Origin: an uncultured Eubacteriales bacterium
GTDB taxonomy: Bacteria > Bacillota > Clostridia > Lachnospirales > Bianqueaceae
DNA length: 6,135 nucleotides
Direction of reading: 5' to 3'
Assembly: GCA_900322165.1 (NCBI GenBank)
Contig: ONYR01000143.1
Location: forward strand, 1-6,135
Both the position numbers and the translations under genes were made by a program. Shown here piece after piece: positions 1 to 5,123 of the stretch. The notes under the pieces are model-generated. The model was not told the origin of the DNA, made no database searches, and saw only the letters and a program-made list of their open reading frames with translations. The first letter of the stretch is position 1. Every line of letters starts with the position of its first letter.

Positions 1-1068
1 GCGGATGGGCTGGATGCGGACCGGGATGTCGAGCTCTTTGTAGATCTCGACAAGGTTGTCGATCAGGAACATGTGGGGCTCGATCTGCTCTTTCATATTG
101 TAGTAGGAATCCTGCACTTCAACGGTCAGTGTTCCTTCGCCGTACTTGGCGTTCAGAAGGCTGGCTGCGGTCTGGAGGAAGGCCTTTTTCTTGTTGAACA
201 GGGTCATGTCATGGTCGCGGATGATGTATTCCGCTTCGGCCTCGGCCACGGTTCCGGTGAGGGAGAGAAGGTGCGTGAAGCCTTCGTAGCGCTCGGTGTA
301 CATCGGCTTTTCGGCGGCCGGGAGCAGATTCTGGAATTCGATCGCGATCTCGATGGCACTCTTCATCTTGTTTTTGGAGGAGCCGGGGTGGATCGCAAGG
401 CCTTTCACTTTGACAACCGCGCCGGCTGCGTTGAAGTTTTCGTACTCCAGTTCGCCAAGAGCGCCGCCGTCCATCGTGTAGGCGTAATCCGCGCCGAAAC
501 GCTTCACATCAAAATAATCGACGCCGGAGCCGATCTCCTCGTCGGGGGTGAAGCCAACGCGAACCGGACCGTGCTTGATTTCCGGGTGCTGCATCAGGTA
601 TTCGGCCATTGCCATGATCTCTGCAAGACCGGCCTTGTCATCGCCGCCGAGAAGGGTGGTGCCGTCCGTGGTGATGAGCGTCTTGCCGACCTGCTCATGA
701 AGCGACTCGAAGTCCGCCGGGCGCATGACCATGTCGAGGGACTCGTTCAGCATGATGTCGCCGCCGTCGTAATTGGTAACAAACTGCGGATTGACGTTCG
801 CGCCGGAGGCCTCCTGTGCCGTGTCCATATGGGCGATCAGGCCGATGACAGGGCCGTTGTAATTCTCGATCGTGGAAGGAATGGTTCCGAATACATAGCC
901 ATATTCATCGCGCGCAGCATCGGTGATGCCGATGGCCTTGAGCTCTTCCGTCAGCGAATCCGCAAAGGGGATCTCCTTGGAGATGACGGACGGAAAAGTG
1001 GTGGATTTCGGGTCGGACTGAGTGTCGACCTTCACGTAACGAAGAAAACGATCAATGACAGAAGACAT
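1..1068 (-). CDS. pepT: Peptidase T (tripeptide aminopeptidase, M20B), C-terminus cut off by the window
   Basis: Cytosolic di-zinc aminopeptidase that releases the N-terminal residue from tripeptides. The minus strand reads 356 codons without a stop and runs off at base 1. The family is about 410 residues, so roughly the last 50 are missing, including the region of the last metal-ligand histidine. The visible frame ends at QPIR, just before where family members have a GGTDG segment. Metal-site motifs are in the expected order: HMDT (H80, D82), GGDDKAG (bridging D143), the PDEE pair E177/E178 (general base and ligand) and TMDGG (D200). IHPGSSKNKM (H227) lies in the dimerisation domain. The start at 1068 follows AAGGAGG at 1074-1080 with a 5-nt spacer, and the N-terminus (RFLRYVKVDTQSD) is typical. 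I found no convincing promoter between the tRNA terminator and this start. A long plus-strand open frame over the same bases is its shadow. Confidence 0.97.
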   Translation of the reverse strand, partial: MSSVIDRFLRYVKVDTQSDPKSTTFPSVISKEIPFADSLTEELKAIGITDAARDEYGYVFGTIPSTIENYNGPVIGLIAHMDTAQEASGANVNPQFVTNYDGGDIMLNESLDMVMRPADFESLHEQVGKTLITTDGTTLLGGDDKAGLAEIMAMAEYLMQHPEIKHGPVRVGFTPDEEIGSGVDYFDVKRFGADYAYTMDGGALGELEYENFNAAGAVVKVKGLAIHPGSSKNKMKSAIEIAIEFQNLLPAAEKPMYTERYEGFTHLLSLTGTVAEAEAEYIIRDHDMTLFNKKKAFLQTAASLLNAKYGEGTLTVEVQDSYYNMKEQIEPHMFLIDNLVEIYKELDIPVRIQPIR

Positions 1069-1151
1069 GGGAACCTCCTTTGAAGTGTGCGGCGTAAGGG
1101 AACGGAGTTCAGAATTGAGTCTGCGAGAGAAAAAATCCGAATCCGGGCAAC

Positions 1152-1181
1152 AAAAAACCGGCTCACTGGGTGAACCGGCTT
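1152..1181 (-). terminator. Rho-independent terminator after the tRNA-Glu/tRNA-Cys unit
   Basis: On the minus strand, bases 1181-1170 pair with 1166-1155 in a 12-bp stem (core GCCGG/CCGGT, two G-U pairs) around a 3-nt loop. The 3' arm runs straight into a T tract (T6 at 1157-1152). It begins 5 nt after the tRNA-Cys 3' end and should stop most tRNA transcription before pepT. Confidence 0.9.
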
Positions 1182-1186
1182 TTGCG

Positions 1187-1257
1187 AGGTGCCACCCGGA
1201 ATCGAACCGGGGATAGAGGTGTTGCAGACCTTTGCCTTACCGCTTGGCTATGGCACC
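1187..1257 (-). tRNA. tRNA-Cys (anticodon GCA)
   Basis: A complete 71-nt cloverleaf. The acceptor stem GGTGCCA (1257-1251) pairs with TGGCACC (1194-1188), followed by the U73 discriminator at 1187, an identity element of tRNA-Cys. The D-arm contains AGCCAAGCGGTAAGGC. The anticodon loop is C-T-GCA-A-C with the anticodon at 1225-1223. The T-arm has the GGTTCGATTCC core. CCA is not encoded (CGC follows), so it must be added by nucleotidyltransferase. It is the second gene of the pair, 6 nt after tRNA-Glu. Confidence 0.97.
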
Positions 1258-1263
1258 TGAGAG

Positions 1264-1335
1264 TGACCCGTGCGGGAATTGAACCCACGTTACCGCCGTG
1301 AAAGGGCGATGTCTTAACCTCTTGACCAACGGGCC
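1264..1335 (-). tRNA. tRNA-Glu (anticodon UUC)
   Basis: A complete 72-nt cloverleaf. The acceptor stem GGCCCGT (1335-1329) pairs with ACGGGTC (1271-1265), with A73 at 1264. The D-arm contains TGGTCAAGAGGTTAAGACA. The anticodon loop is C-T-TTC-A-C with the anticodon at 1302-1300. The T-arm has GGTTCAATTCC. CCA is not encoded (CTC follows). It is the first gene of the two-tRNA unit, about 45 nt downstream of the promoter's expected start point. Confidence 0.97.
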
Positions 1336-1385
1336 ATGTATTTGATTGTGACCTGCGTGTGCTTTCTTTTTCACAGGCACGTGAT

Positions 1386-1414
1386 AGTATACTAGAAAAA
1401 CAAAGGCTTGTCAA
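1386..1414 (-). promoter_or_regulatory. Consensus sigma-A promoter for the tRNA-Glu/tRNA-Cys unit
   Basis: On the minus strand, TTGACA (1414-1409) is followed by a 17-bp spacer and TATACT (1391-1386). That is a perfect -35 and a one-mismatch -10 at ideal spacing. The 25 bases upstream of the -35 (about 1415-1440) are very AT-rich, like an UP element of stable-RNA promoters. Transcription should start near 1379. Confidence 0.92.
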
Positions 1415-1453
1415 GCATAAAGTAAAGATATTTATCAGACCATACAAAACGCG

Positions 1454-1524
1454 GAAAAACAGCGGATTTTGCGGGAATTTGCAAGAAACACAGCGGGTTT
1501 TCCATGCGTTTGCGAGAAAAACAG
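1454..1524. repeat. 31-bp-periodic direct repeat between two divergent promoters
   Basis: The core GAAAAACAGCGGATTTT (1454-1470) recurs as GAAACACAGCGGGTTTT (1485-1501; 15 of 17 identical). It appears a third time as a shortened GAAAAACAG (1516-1524). The starts are exactly 31 bp apart. By my count the first two 31-bp units match at 23 positions. The element TTTGCRAGAAAMACAG is shared across both unit junctions (1478-1493 and 1509-1524). The last copy ends 9 bp before the -35 of the peptidase promoter. Spacing of about three helical turns would place the copies on one DNA face, which suggests an operator or a phased A-tract element. No factor is recognised. Confidence 0.65.
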
Positions 1525-1533
1525 ATTGCAGAA

Positions 1534-1562
1534 TTGACTCGCGAGGCGATCTATTCTATGAT
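1534..1562 (+). promoter_or_regulatory. Sigma-A promoter for the M20 peptidase gene
   Basis: TTGACT (1534-1539), a 17-bp spacer and TATGAT (1557-1562): one mismatch in each hexamer at ideal spacing. The predicted start near 1569 gives a short leader of about 27 nt, including AAAAGGAG at 1581-1588, before the ATG at 1596. This also argues that translation does not begin at upstream in-frame codons, since those lie before the promoter. Confidence 0.82.
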
Positions 1563-1595
1563 TACCGTATAGTCTTTGAGAAAAGGAGAACCCGG

Positions 1596-2936
1596 ATGGA
1601 AATAAAAATTGCCGAGCCGATGGATGAGCGGACAGCGCGCTATGTGGAAGCGTTTCAACGAATGATTCAAACGGAGACCATTTCTTCCGGTGAAGATGAT
1701 CCGGAGAAATTTGTGCGTTTTCAGGCACTTTTAAAAGAATTGTTCCCGCATGTGTTTGCGGTATGTGAAATTGAAAACTTTGACGGAAGCCTGCTCTTGA
1801 AGTGGAAAGGCCAGGGTGCGGAGGGTGATCCGGTCCTGTTTATGAACCATCAGGACGTTGTCGAGGCTACCGGCGAGTGGGAGCATGAGCCGTTTTCCGG
1901 TGAGATCGCGGACGGCCGGATCTGGGGCCGCGGCACGCTGGATGATAAGGGCGGACTCTGGGGCATGCTGCAGGCCGCGGAGGAGCTGATGACGGAAGGA
2001 TTCACACCGAAACGGGATATCTACTTTGAATCCTCGCGCAATGAGGAGATCAACGGGGCGGGGAGCAACCGGATCTCGAAAGAGCTCAAGCAGCGGGGCA
2101 TGCGGTTTGACTATGTGCTCGATGAGGGCGGCATGATCGTTGAAGAGCCGATCGGCGGAGCGAAAGGGTATTTCGCGATGATCGGAGTCGGGGAGAAATG
2201 CACGACCAACCTGAAGTTTATCGCGAAGTCCTCAGGCGGCCATGCGTCCACGCCGGGAAAGAATACGCCGCTGGTGCGGCTGGCGAAGTTTATGGCTGCG
2301 GCGGAGAATTCGTCGATCTTTAAAGTGGAGCTGTCCCCGGTGATCGCGGAAATGCTGCGGCGCGTCGGTCCGCACATGACAAGCCCCTTGAAGGAAGTCA
2401 TGAGTCATCCGGAACTCTTTAAGCCCGCGATCGAGAAGGCGATGCCTGCGATCTCTCCGACCGCCGGAGCGCTGCTGAAGACGACGCTTGCCTTTACGAT
2501 GGCGAAGGGATCGGACGGACGCAACGTGCTGCCCCAGGAAGCGTGGGTGGTCGGCAACATGCGCTGCTCGCACCATCAGGGACTGAAGGAGTCAGTACAC
2601 GCGATCAAAAAGCTCGCCGCCAAATATGATCTCACGATGGAAGTGCTCGATAAGGGTTTCCCGTCTCCGCTTTCGGACTTTAACGGAGCGGCTTTCAAGC
2701 GCGTTGAGGAAGCGGTGGAGGCTGTTTTCCCCGGTGTCCCGACGGTTCCGTACATCATGACCGGCGCTTCGGACAGCCGTTTCATGAGCCGTGTCTGTGA
2801 TCAGTGTATTCGTTTCTCACCCTTCAGCATTCAGGCCAAGCAGCTTGGCTCCGTCCACGGGCTGAACGAGAACGTGGAGGTCAAGTGTCTCGTACCGGCC
2901 GTTGATTTCTATCGATACCTGATGGAGCGAGTATGA
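1596..2936 (+). CDS. M20-family metallopeptidase (PM20D1/CPS1-like carboxypeptidase or amidohydrolase)
   Basis: A 446-residue di-zinc hydrolase of the M20 family, without a signal peptide and so presumably cytosolic. Metal and catalytic residues are in order: NHQDVV (H85, D87), GRGTLDDKGG (bridging D116), RNEE (E150 general base, E151 ligand), LDEGG (D176) and SVHGLNE (H421). SGGHAS (H216) falls in the inserted lid/dimerisation domain, roughly residues 185-335. The GRGTLDDKGG and VHGLNE motifs point to the Gly-X carboxypeptidase/PM20D1/CPS1 branch rather than DapE, ArgE or PepT. The substrate cannot be named from sequence. The start at 1596 is preferred because AAAAGGAG sits 7 nt upstream and a strong promoter ends at 1562. 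The frame stays open upstream to 1359, but that part crosses the promoter and encodes no family sequence. RNEE replaces the more usual DEE-type context, with both glutamates kept. The gene diverges from pepT and the tRNA unit. Confidence 0.93.
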   Translation: MEIKIAEPMDERTARYVEAFQRMIQTETISSGEDDPEKFVRFQALLKELFPHVFAVCEIENFDGSLLLKWKGQGAEGDPVLFMNHQDVVEATGEWEHEPFSGEIADGRIWGRGTLDDKGGLWGMLQAAEELMTEGFTPKRDIYFESSRNEEINGAGSNRISKELKQRGMRFDYVLDEGGMIVEEPIGGAKGYFAMIGVGEKCTTNLKFIAKSSGGHASTPGKNTPLVRLAKFMAAAENSSIFKVELSPVIAEMLRRVGPHMTSPLKEVMSHPELFKPAIEKAMPAISPTAGALLKTTLAFTMAKGSDGRNVLPQEAWVVGNMRCSHHQGLKESVHAIKKLAAKYDLTMEVLDKGFPSPLSDFNGAAFKRVEEAVEAVFPGVPTVPYIMTGASDSRFMSRVCDQCIRFSPFSIQAKQLGSVHGLNENVEVKCLVPAVDFYRYLMERV

Positions 2937-2982
2937 GAGCGGGTCGTGCAGGATCCTGATGGAGCGAGTATGACCGCGGGTC
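2918..2982. repeat. 28-bp direct duplication of the 3' end of the M20 gene
   Basis: Bases 2918-2945, which include the last codons (LMERV) and stop of the peptidase gene, are repeated at 2955-2982 with 26 of 28 identical. The first 19 bases are perfect (CCTGATGGAGCGAGTATGA). The offset is 37 bp and the second copy lies entirely after the stop. A perfect 10-bp palindrome, CAGGATCCTG (2949-2958), straddles the start of the second copy. The second copy ends in a small hairpin, TGACC-GCG-GGTCA (2971-2983). That hairpin has no T tract, so it is not a typical terminator. Confidence 0.8.
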
Positions 2983-3039
2983 AGATAAAAAGAAATCGAA
3001 AGAATGTGAGGAATTGCCGGCGGACAGCTTCTTTAAAGG

Positions 3040-3068
3040 AAGACAAAGCGTTTTTTGTGTGGTATAAT
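3040..3068 (+). promoter_or_regulatory. Extended -10 promoter upstream of mrp
   Basis: A perfect TATAAT (3063-3068) is preceded by TGG (3060-3062), an extended -10 TGN motif. At 17 bp upstream is a weak -35, AAGACA (3040-3045). Transcription would start near 3075, giving a leader of about 95 nt. It probably drives mrp, and perhaps hprK and the ATP-grasp gene as well. The rest of the 2937-3169 gap holds only the repeat described above and small hairpins. Confidence 0.75.
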
Positions 3069-3086
3069 GTCCGTCAGACCAAAAAT

Positions 3087-3148
3087 AACGCGCGGCGTTG
3101 AGATTCGATCATATAGTTTTCTCAGCAGCTGCGGATTGGTAAAAACCA
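3087..3148 (+). other. Hairpin-rich 5' leader of mrp
   Basis: Within the predicted leader are AACGC-GCG-GCGTT (3087-3099), the palindrome GCAGCTGC (3125-3132) and TGGT-AAAA-ACCA (3137-3148). The last lies just before the only Shine-Dalgarno-like stretch, AAAGG (3150-3154). The ACC of this hairpin could instead pair with GGT at 3153-3155. I do not recognise a known riboswitch, and these stems are short enough to be chance. Confidence 0.3.
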
Positions 3149-3169
3149 GAAAGGTAGTTACGTGTTGTT

Positions 3170-4003
3170 ATGAGTGAACCCAGTGCAAACTGTACCCATG
3201 ATTGTTCAAGCTGCGGCGAGAGCTGCGCAAGCCGCGATCCCAAAAGCATGCAGATCAAAGCGAATCCGGAGAGCCGGATCAAAAAAGTGATCGCGGTCAT
3301 GAGCGGAAAGGGCGGCGTCGGAAAGTCGCTGGTTTCCGCGCTTCTCGCGAGTGAGCTTCAGAAGCAGGGACTGAAAACCGGTATCCTGGATGCGGATATC
3401 ACCGGGCCGTCGATCCCGATGGCGTTCGACGTGCATGAGCGTCCGATGGGCAACGACGTTGGCATCCTGCCTCCGGAGAGCGAGGGCGGGGTCAAGGTCA
3501 TGTCGATCAACCTCCTGCTTAAGTCTGAAACCGATCCCGTGGCCTGGAGAGGCCCGATCATCGCCGGAACCGTCAAGCAGTTCTGGACCGAAGTCAGCTG
3601 GGGCGACATCGACGTATTGGTCGTCGATATGCCTCCCGGAACGGGCGACGTGCCGCTGACGGTATTCCAGTCGCTCCCGATCGACGGCGTTGTCATCGTT
3701 ACCACGCCGCAGGACCTCGTTTCCATGATCGTGACCAAAGCGGTCAATCTTGCCGGCATGATGAAGCTTCCGGTCGTTGGCATCGTTGAGAACATGAGCT
3801 ATCTTGTCTGCCCGGACTGCGGGAAGAAGATCAACGTGTTCGGCGAGAGCCATATCGAAGAGGTTGCAAAGTCGATGGGCCTGAAGGTCCTCGACCAGAT
3901 CCCGATCGATCCCACGATCGCCGGGGCGGTCGACATGGGCAAGGTCGAAAGCCTGAAGGACGGCCTGCTTAAGGGTGCAGTCGAAGCGGTCAAAGCGCTG
4001 TAA
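3170..4003 (+). CDS. mrp: Mrp/NBP35-family Fe-S cluster carrier ATPase
   Basis: A 277-residue cytosolic P-loop ATPase of the Mrp/Nbp35/ApbC group, which binds a Fe-S cluster at a dimer interface and passes it to apoproteins. Motifs visible: deviant Walker A SGKGGVGKS (45-53), the switch segment LDADITGPSIP (73-83), Walker B VVDMPPGTGD (151-160) and the cluster-binding CPDC (C214, C217). The N-terminus carries CTHDCSSCGESC (C8, C12, C15, C19), a short cysteine cluster common in Mrp proteins of anaerobic Firmicutes and a possible second Fe-S site. The start at 3170 is supported by this cysteine tail and by the absence of an earlier in-frame start codon nearby. The Shine-Dalgarno is weak and distant (AAAGG, about 15 nt upstream). 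mrp lies 85 nt before hprK with no evident terminator between. The specific client proteins are unknown. Confidence 0.95.
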   Translation: MSEPSANCTHDCSSCGESCASRDPKSMQIKANPESRIKKVIAVMSGKGGVGKSLVSALLASELQKQGLKTGILDADITGPSIPMAFDVHERPMGNDVGILPPESEGGVKVMSINLLLKSETDPVAWRGPIIAGTVKQFWTEVSWGDIDVLVVDMPPGTGDVPLTVFQSLPIDGVVIVTTPQDLVSMIVTKAVNLAGMMKLPVVGIVENMSYLVCPDCGKKINVFGESHIEEVAKSMGLKVLDQIPIDPTIAGAVDMGKVESLKDGLLKGAVEAVKAL

Positions 4004-4024
4004 ATAACGAAGTCGCTGCCGCGA

Positions 4025-4070
4025 AGATATCGTGCCACTTTGGGCGGAGATATCGTGCTGCCTTAGGCAG
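4025..4070. repeat. Duplicated AGATATCGTGC element and hairpin in the mrp-hprK gap
   Basis: AGATATCGTGC occurs at 4025-4035 and again at 4048-4058, 23 bp apart, with partial similarity continuing on both sides (G-rich before, C.TT after). The second copy runs into a perfect small hairpin, CTGCC-TTA-GGCAG (4058-4070). The hairpin is followed by purines rather than a T tract, so it is not an intrinsic terminator. It ends 7 nt before the hprK Shine-Dalgarno. It could be an operator, an RNA processing site or a local duplication. Confidence 0.6.
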
Positions 4071-4088
4071 AGAGGATAAAGGAGTCCT

Positions 4089-5123
4089 ATGTATAGTGTA
4101 GAGCTTTCCAAAATCGTGCAGCAGTTCCACCTGGAGGAGCTGACGCCTCAGATCTCACTCGAGGGGCGCCGCGTTCATTCCGGTCAGGTGAACCGTCCTG
4201 CATTGCAGCTGACCGGCTACTATGCGTATTTTGAACATGAACGCATCCAGCTCATCGGCAATGTCGAGTATTCCTACAGCATGACCATGAGCCGGGAAGA
4301 GCGCCGGAATGTTTTCAACCATCTCTTTGAGCGTCAGATCCCCTGCCTGATCCTCTGCCACGGTGTCCGGCCGGAGGAGGATTCGGCCGTAATGGAAGAG
4401 GCGATCCGGCATCAGGTGCCGGTCTTCGCAACGGACGAGTCCACGAGCTTGTTTACAGCAGATCTGATTCAGTTCCTTGCGCTGGAGCTTGCGCCGCGGA
4501 CCTCACTTCACGGGGTTATGATGGACTGCTTTGGTGAAGGCGTGCTGATTCAGGGCGAAAGCGGTTTCGGTAAAAGTGAAACGGCGCTGGAGCTGGTGCA
4601 GCGAGGGCATCGTCTGGTTTCGGATGATGTCGTGGAGGTGCGCCGCATCAATGACCATGAGCTTTTGGCGCAGGGGGTCGATGTGATCCGCAATCTGCTG
4701 GAGCTTCGCGGCGTCGGCATTATCAACGTTAAAGAGCTGTACGGTGTACAGGCGGTCCGCATGAGCAAGACGATCGACATGGTGATCCGGCTGGAGCATT
4801 GGTCGCCGGACAAGCAGTATGATCGAATGGGGCTCGATACCGAGACGGTAAAGATCCTTGGCAACGAACTCAGCTGTTATACGGTTCCGCTCATGGCCGG
4901 CCGAAACGTCGCCATGATCATTGAAGCGGCGGCACTGAACCATCGCCAGAAAAAGATGGGCCACAATGCCGCGGAGGAACTATTAGAGCGAGTCAATCAA
5001 TCGATTGAACTTCGCAAGGTAGAGAGAAAAAGAACCGACACGGAGTCGACCGACATGAAGTCGACCGACATGAAGTCGACCGACATGAAGTCACCCGACA
5101 TGAAGTCGGGAGGAGGAGAGTAA
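4089..5123 (+). CDS. hprK: HPr kinase/phosphorylase, with a repeat-encoded C-terminal tail
   Basis: Bifunctional enzyme that phosphorylates HPr of the sugar phosphotransferase system on Ser46 and removes that phosphate by phosphorolysis. It thereby controls catabolite repression and sugar uptake in Firmicutes. Residues 1 to about 130 form the N-terminal domain. The kinase domain has LHGV (H141), P-loop GESGFGKSE (156-164), RGHRLVSDDVV (D179, D180), the family signature ELRGVGIINV (205-214) and GRNVAMIIEAAALN from 271. The catalytic residues sit at nearly the same numbers as in characterised HprK proteins. AAAGGAG (4078-4084) lies 4 nt before the ATG. Length is 344 residues against about 310 usual. 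The excess is a hydrophilic tail after residue 315, made of five 5-residue repeats plus GGGE. The last codons double as the ribosome binding site of the next gene. The catalytic core looks intact, so activity is expected. Confidence 0.97.
   Translation: MYSVELSKIVQQFHLEELTPQISLEGRRVHSGQVNRPALQLTGYYAYFEHERIQLIGNVEYSYSMTMSREERRNVFNHLFERQIPCLILCHGVRPEEDSAVMEEAIRHQVPVFATDESTSLFTADLIQFLALELAPRTSLHGVMMDCFGEGVLIQGESGFGKSETALELVQRGHRLVSDDVVEVRRINDHELLAQGVDVIRNLLELRGVGIINVKELYGVQAVRMSKTIDMVIRLEHWSPDKQYDRMGLDTETVKILGNELSCYTVPLMAGRNVAMIIEAAALNHRQKKMGHNAAEELLERVNQSIELRKVERKRTDTESTDMKSTDMKSTDMKSPDMKSGGGE
5034..5108 (+). repeat. In-frame 15-bp minisatellite, five copies, at the end of hprK
   Basis: Five head-to-tail 15-bp units start at 5034, 5049, 5064, 5079 and 5094, with consensus ACCGACATGAAGTCG. 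Units 2 and 3 are perfect, 4 and 5 differ at one base, and unit 1 at two. They encode TDTES, TDMKS (three times) and PDMKS. Because the unit is five codons, gain or loss of copies keeps the hprK frame and stop, and leaves the downstream ribosome binding site in place. Confidence 0.95.
5109..5117 (+). promoter_or_regulatory. Shine-Dalgarno of the ATP-grasp gene inside hprK
   Basis: GGAGGAGGAGAG (5109-5120) encodes Gly-Gly-Gly-Glu, the last residues of HprK. It also offers several overlapping GGAGG matches 5' of the ATG at 5124. The hprK stop (TAA, 5121-5123) directly abuts that ATG. Ribosomes finishing hprK would sit on this site, an arrangement typical of translational coupling. Confidence 0.85.

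Noticed and set aside
73..1083. A 336-codon plus-strand open frame opposite peptidase T.
   Set aside because: The minus strand encodes a clear PepT with all visible active-site motifs and a strong ribosome site. The plus frame has no recognisable family sequence and arises from codon bias on the other strand.
1120..1151. A promoter for pepT between the tRNA terminator and its start, or a second terminator at GGATTCGGATTTTTT.
   Set aside because: No pair of -35/-10 hexamers at acceptable spacing was found, and the CCG/CGG stem is only about three pairs. pepT may use a weak promoter or tRNA readthrough, which cannot be decided by eye.
1163..1447. A 94-codon minus-strand open frame over the tRNA genes and their promoter.
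   Set aside because: It is explained by two complete tRNA genes, their terminator and their promoter. Coding there is very unlikely.
1359..1595. An in-frame upstream extension of the M20 peptidase.
   Set aside because: The extension crosses the promoter at 1534-1562 and the repeats. The ATG at 1596 has a good ribosome site and begins the family-like sequence.
3028..3056. CTTCTTTAAAGGAAG hairpin followed later by TTTTTT, as a possible terminator of the M20 transcript.
   Set aside because: The stem is weak and AT-rich with a wobble pair, and the T tract starts about 8 bases after the stem, so it does not fit an intrinsic terminator. The T run is also part of the mrp promoter spacer.
3206..4111. 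A 301-codon minus-strand open frame across mrp and the start of hprK.
   Set aside because: It overlaps two well-identified genes on the opposite strand, has a composition typical of antisense frames rich in D, H and R, and shows no known motif.
5034..5108. Short tandem repeats considered as a CRISPR array.
   Set aside because: Units are 15 bp, contiguous without spacers, in frame and translated as the HprK tail.
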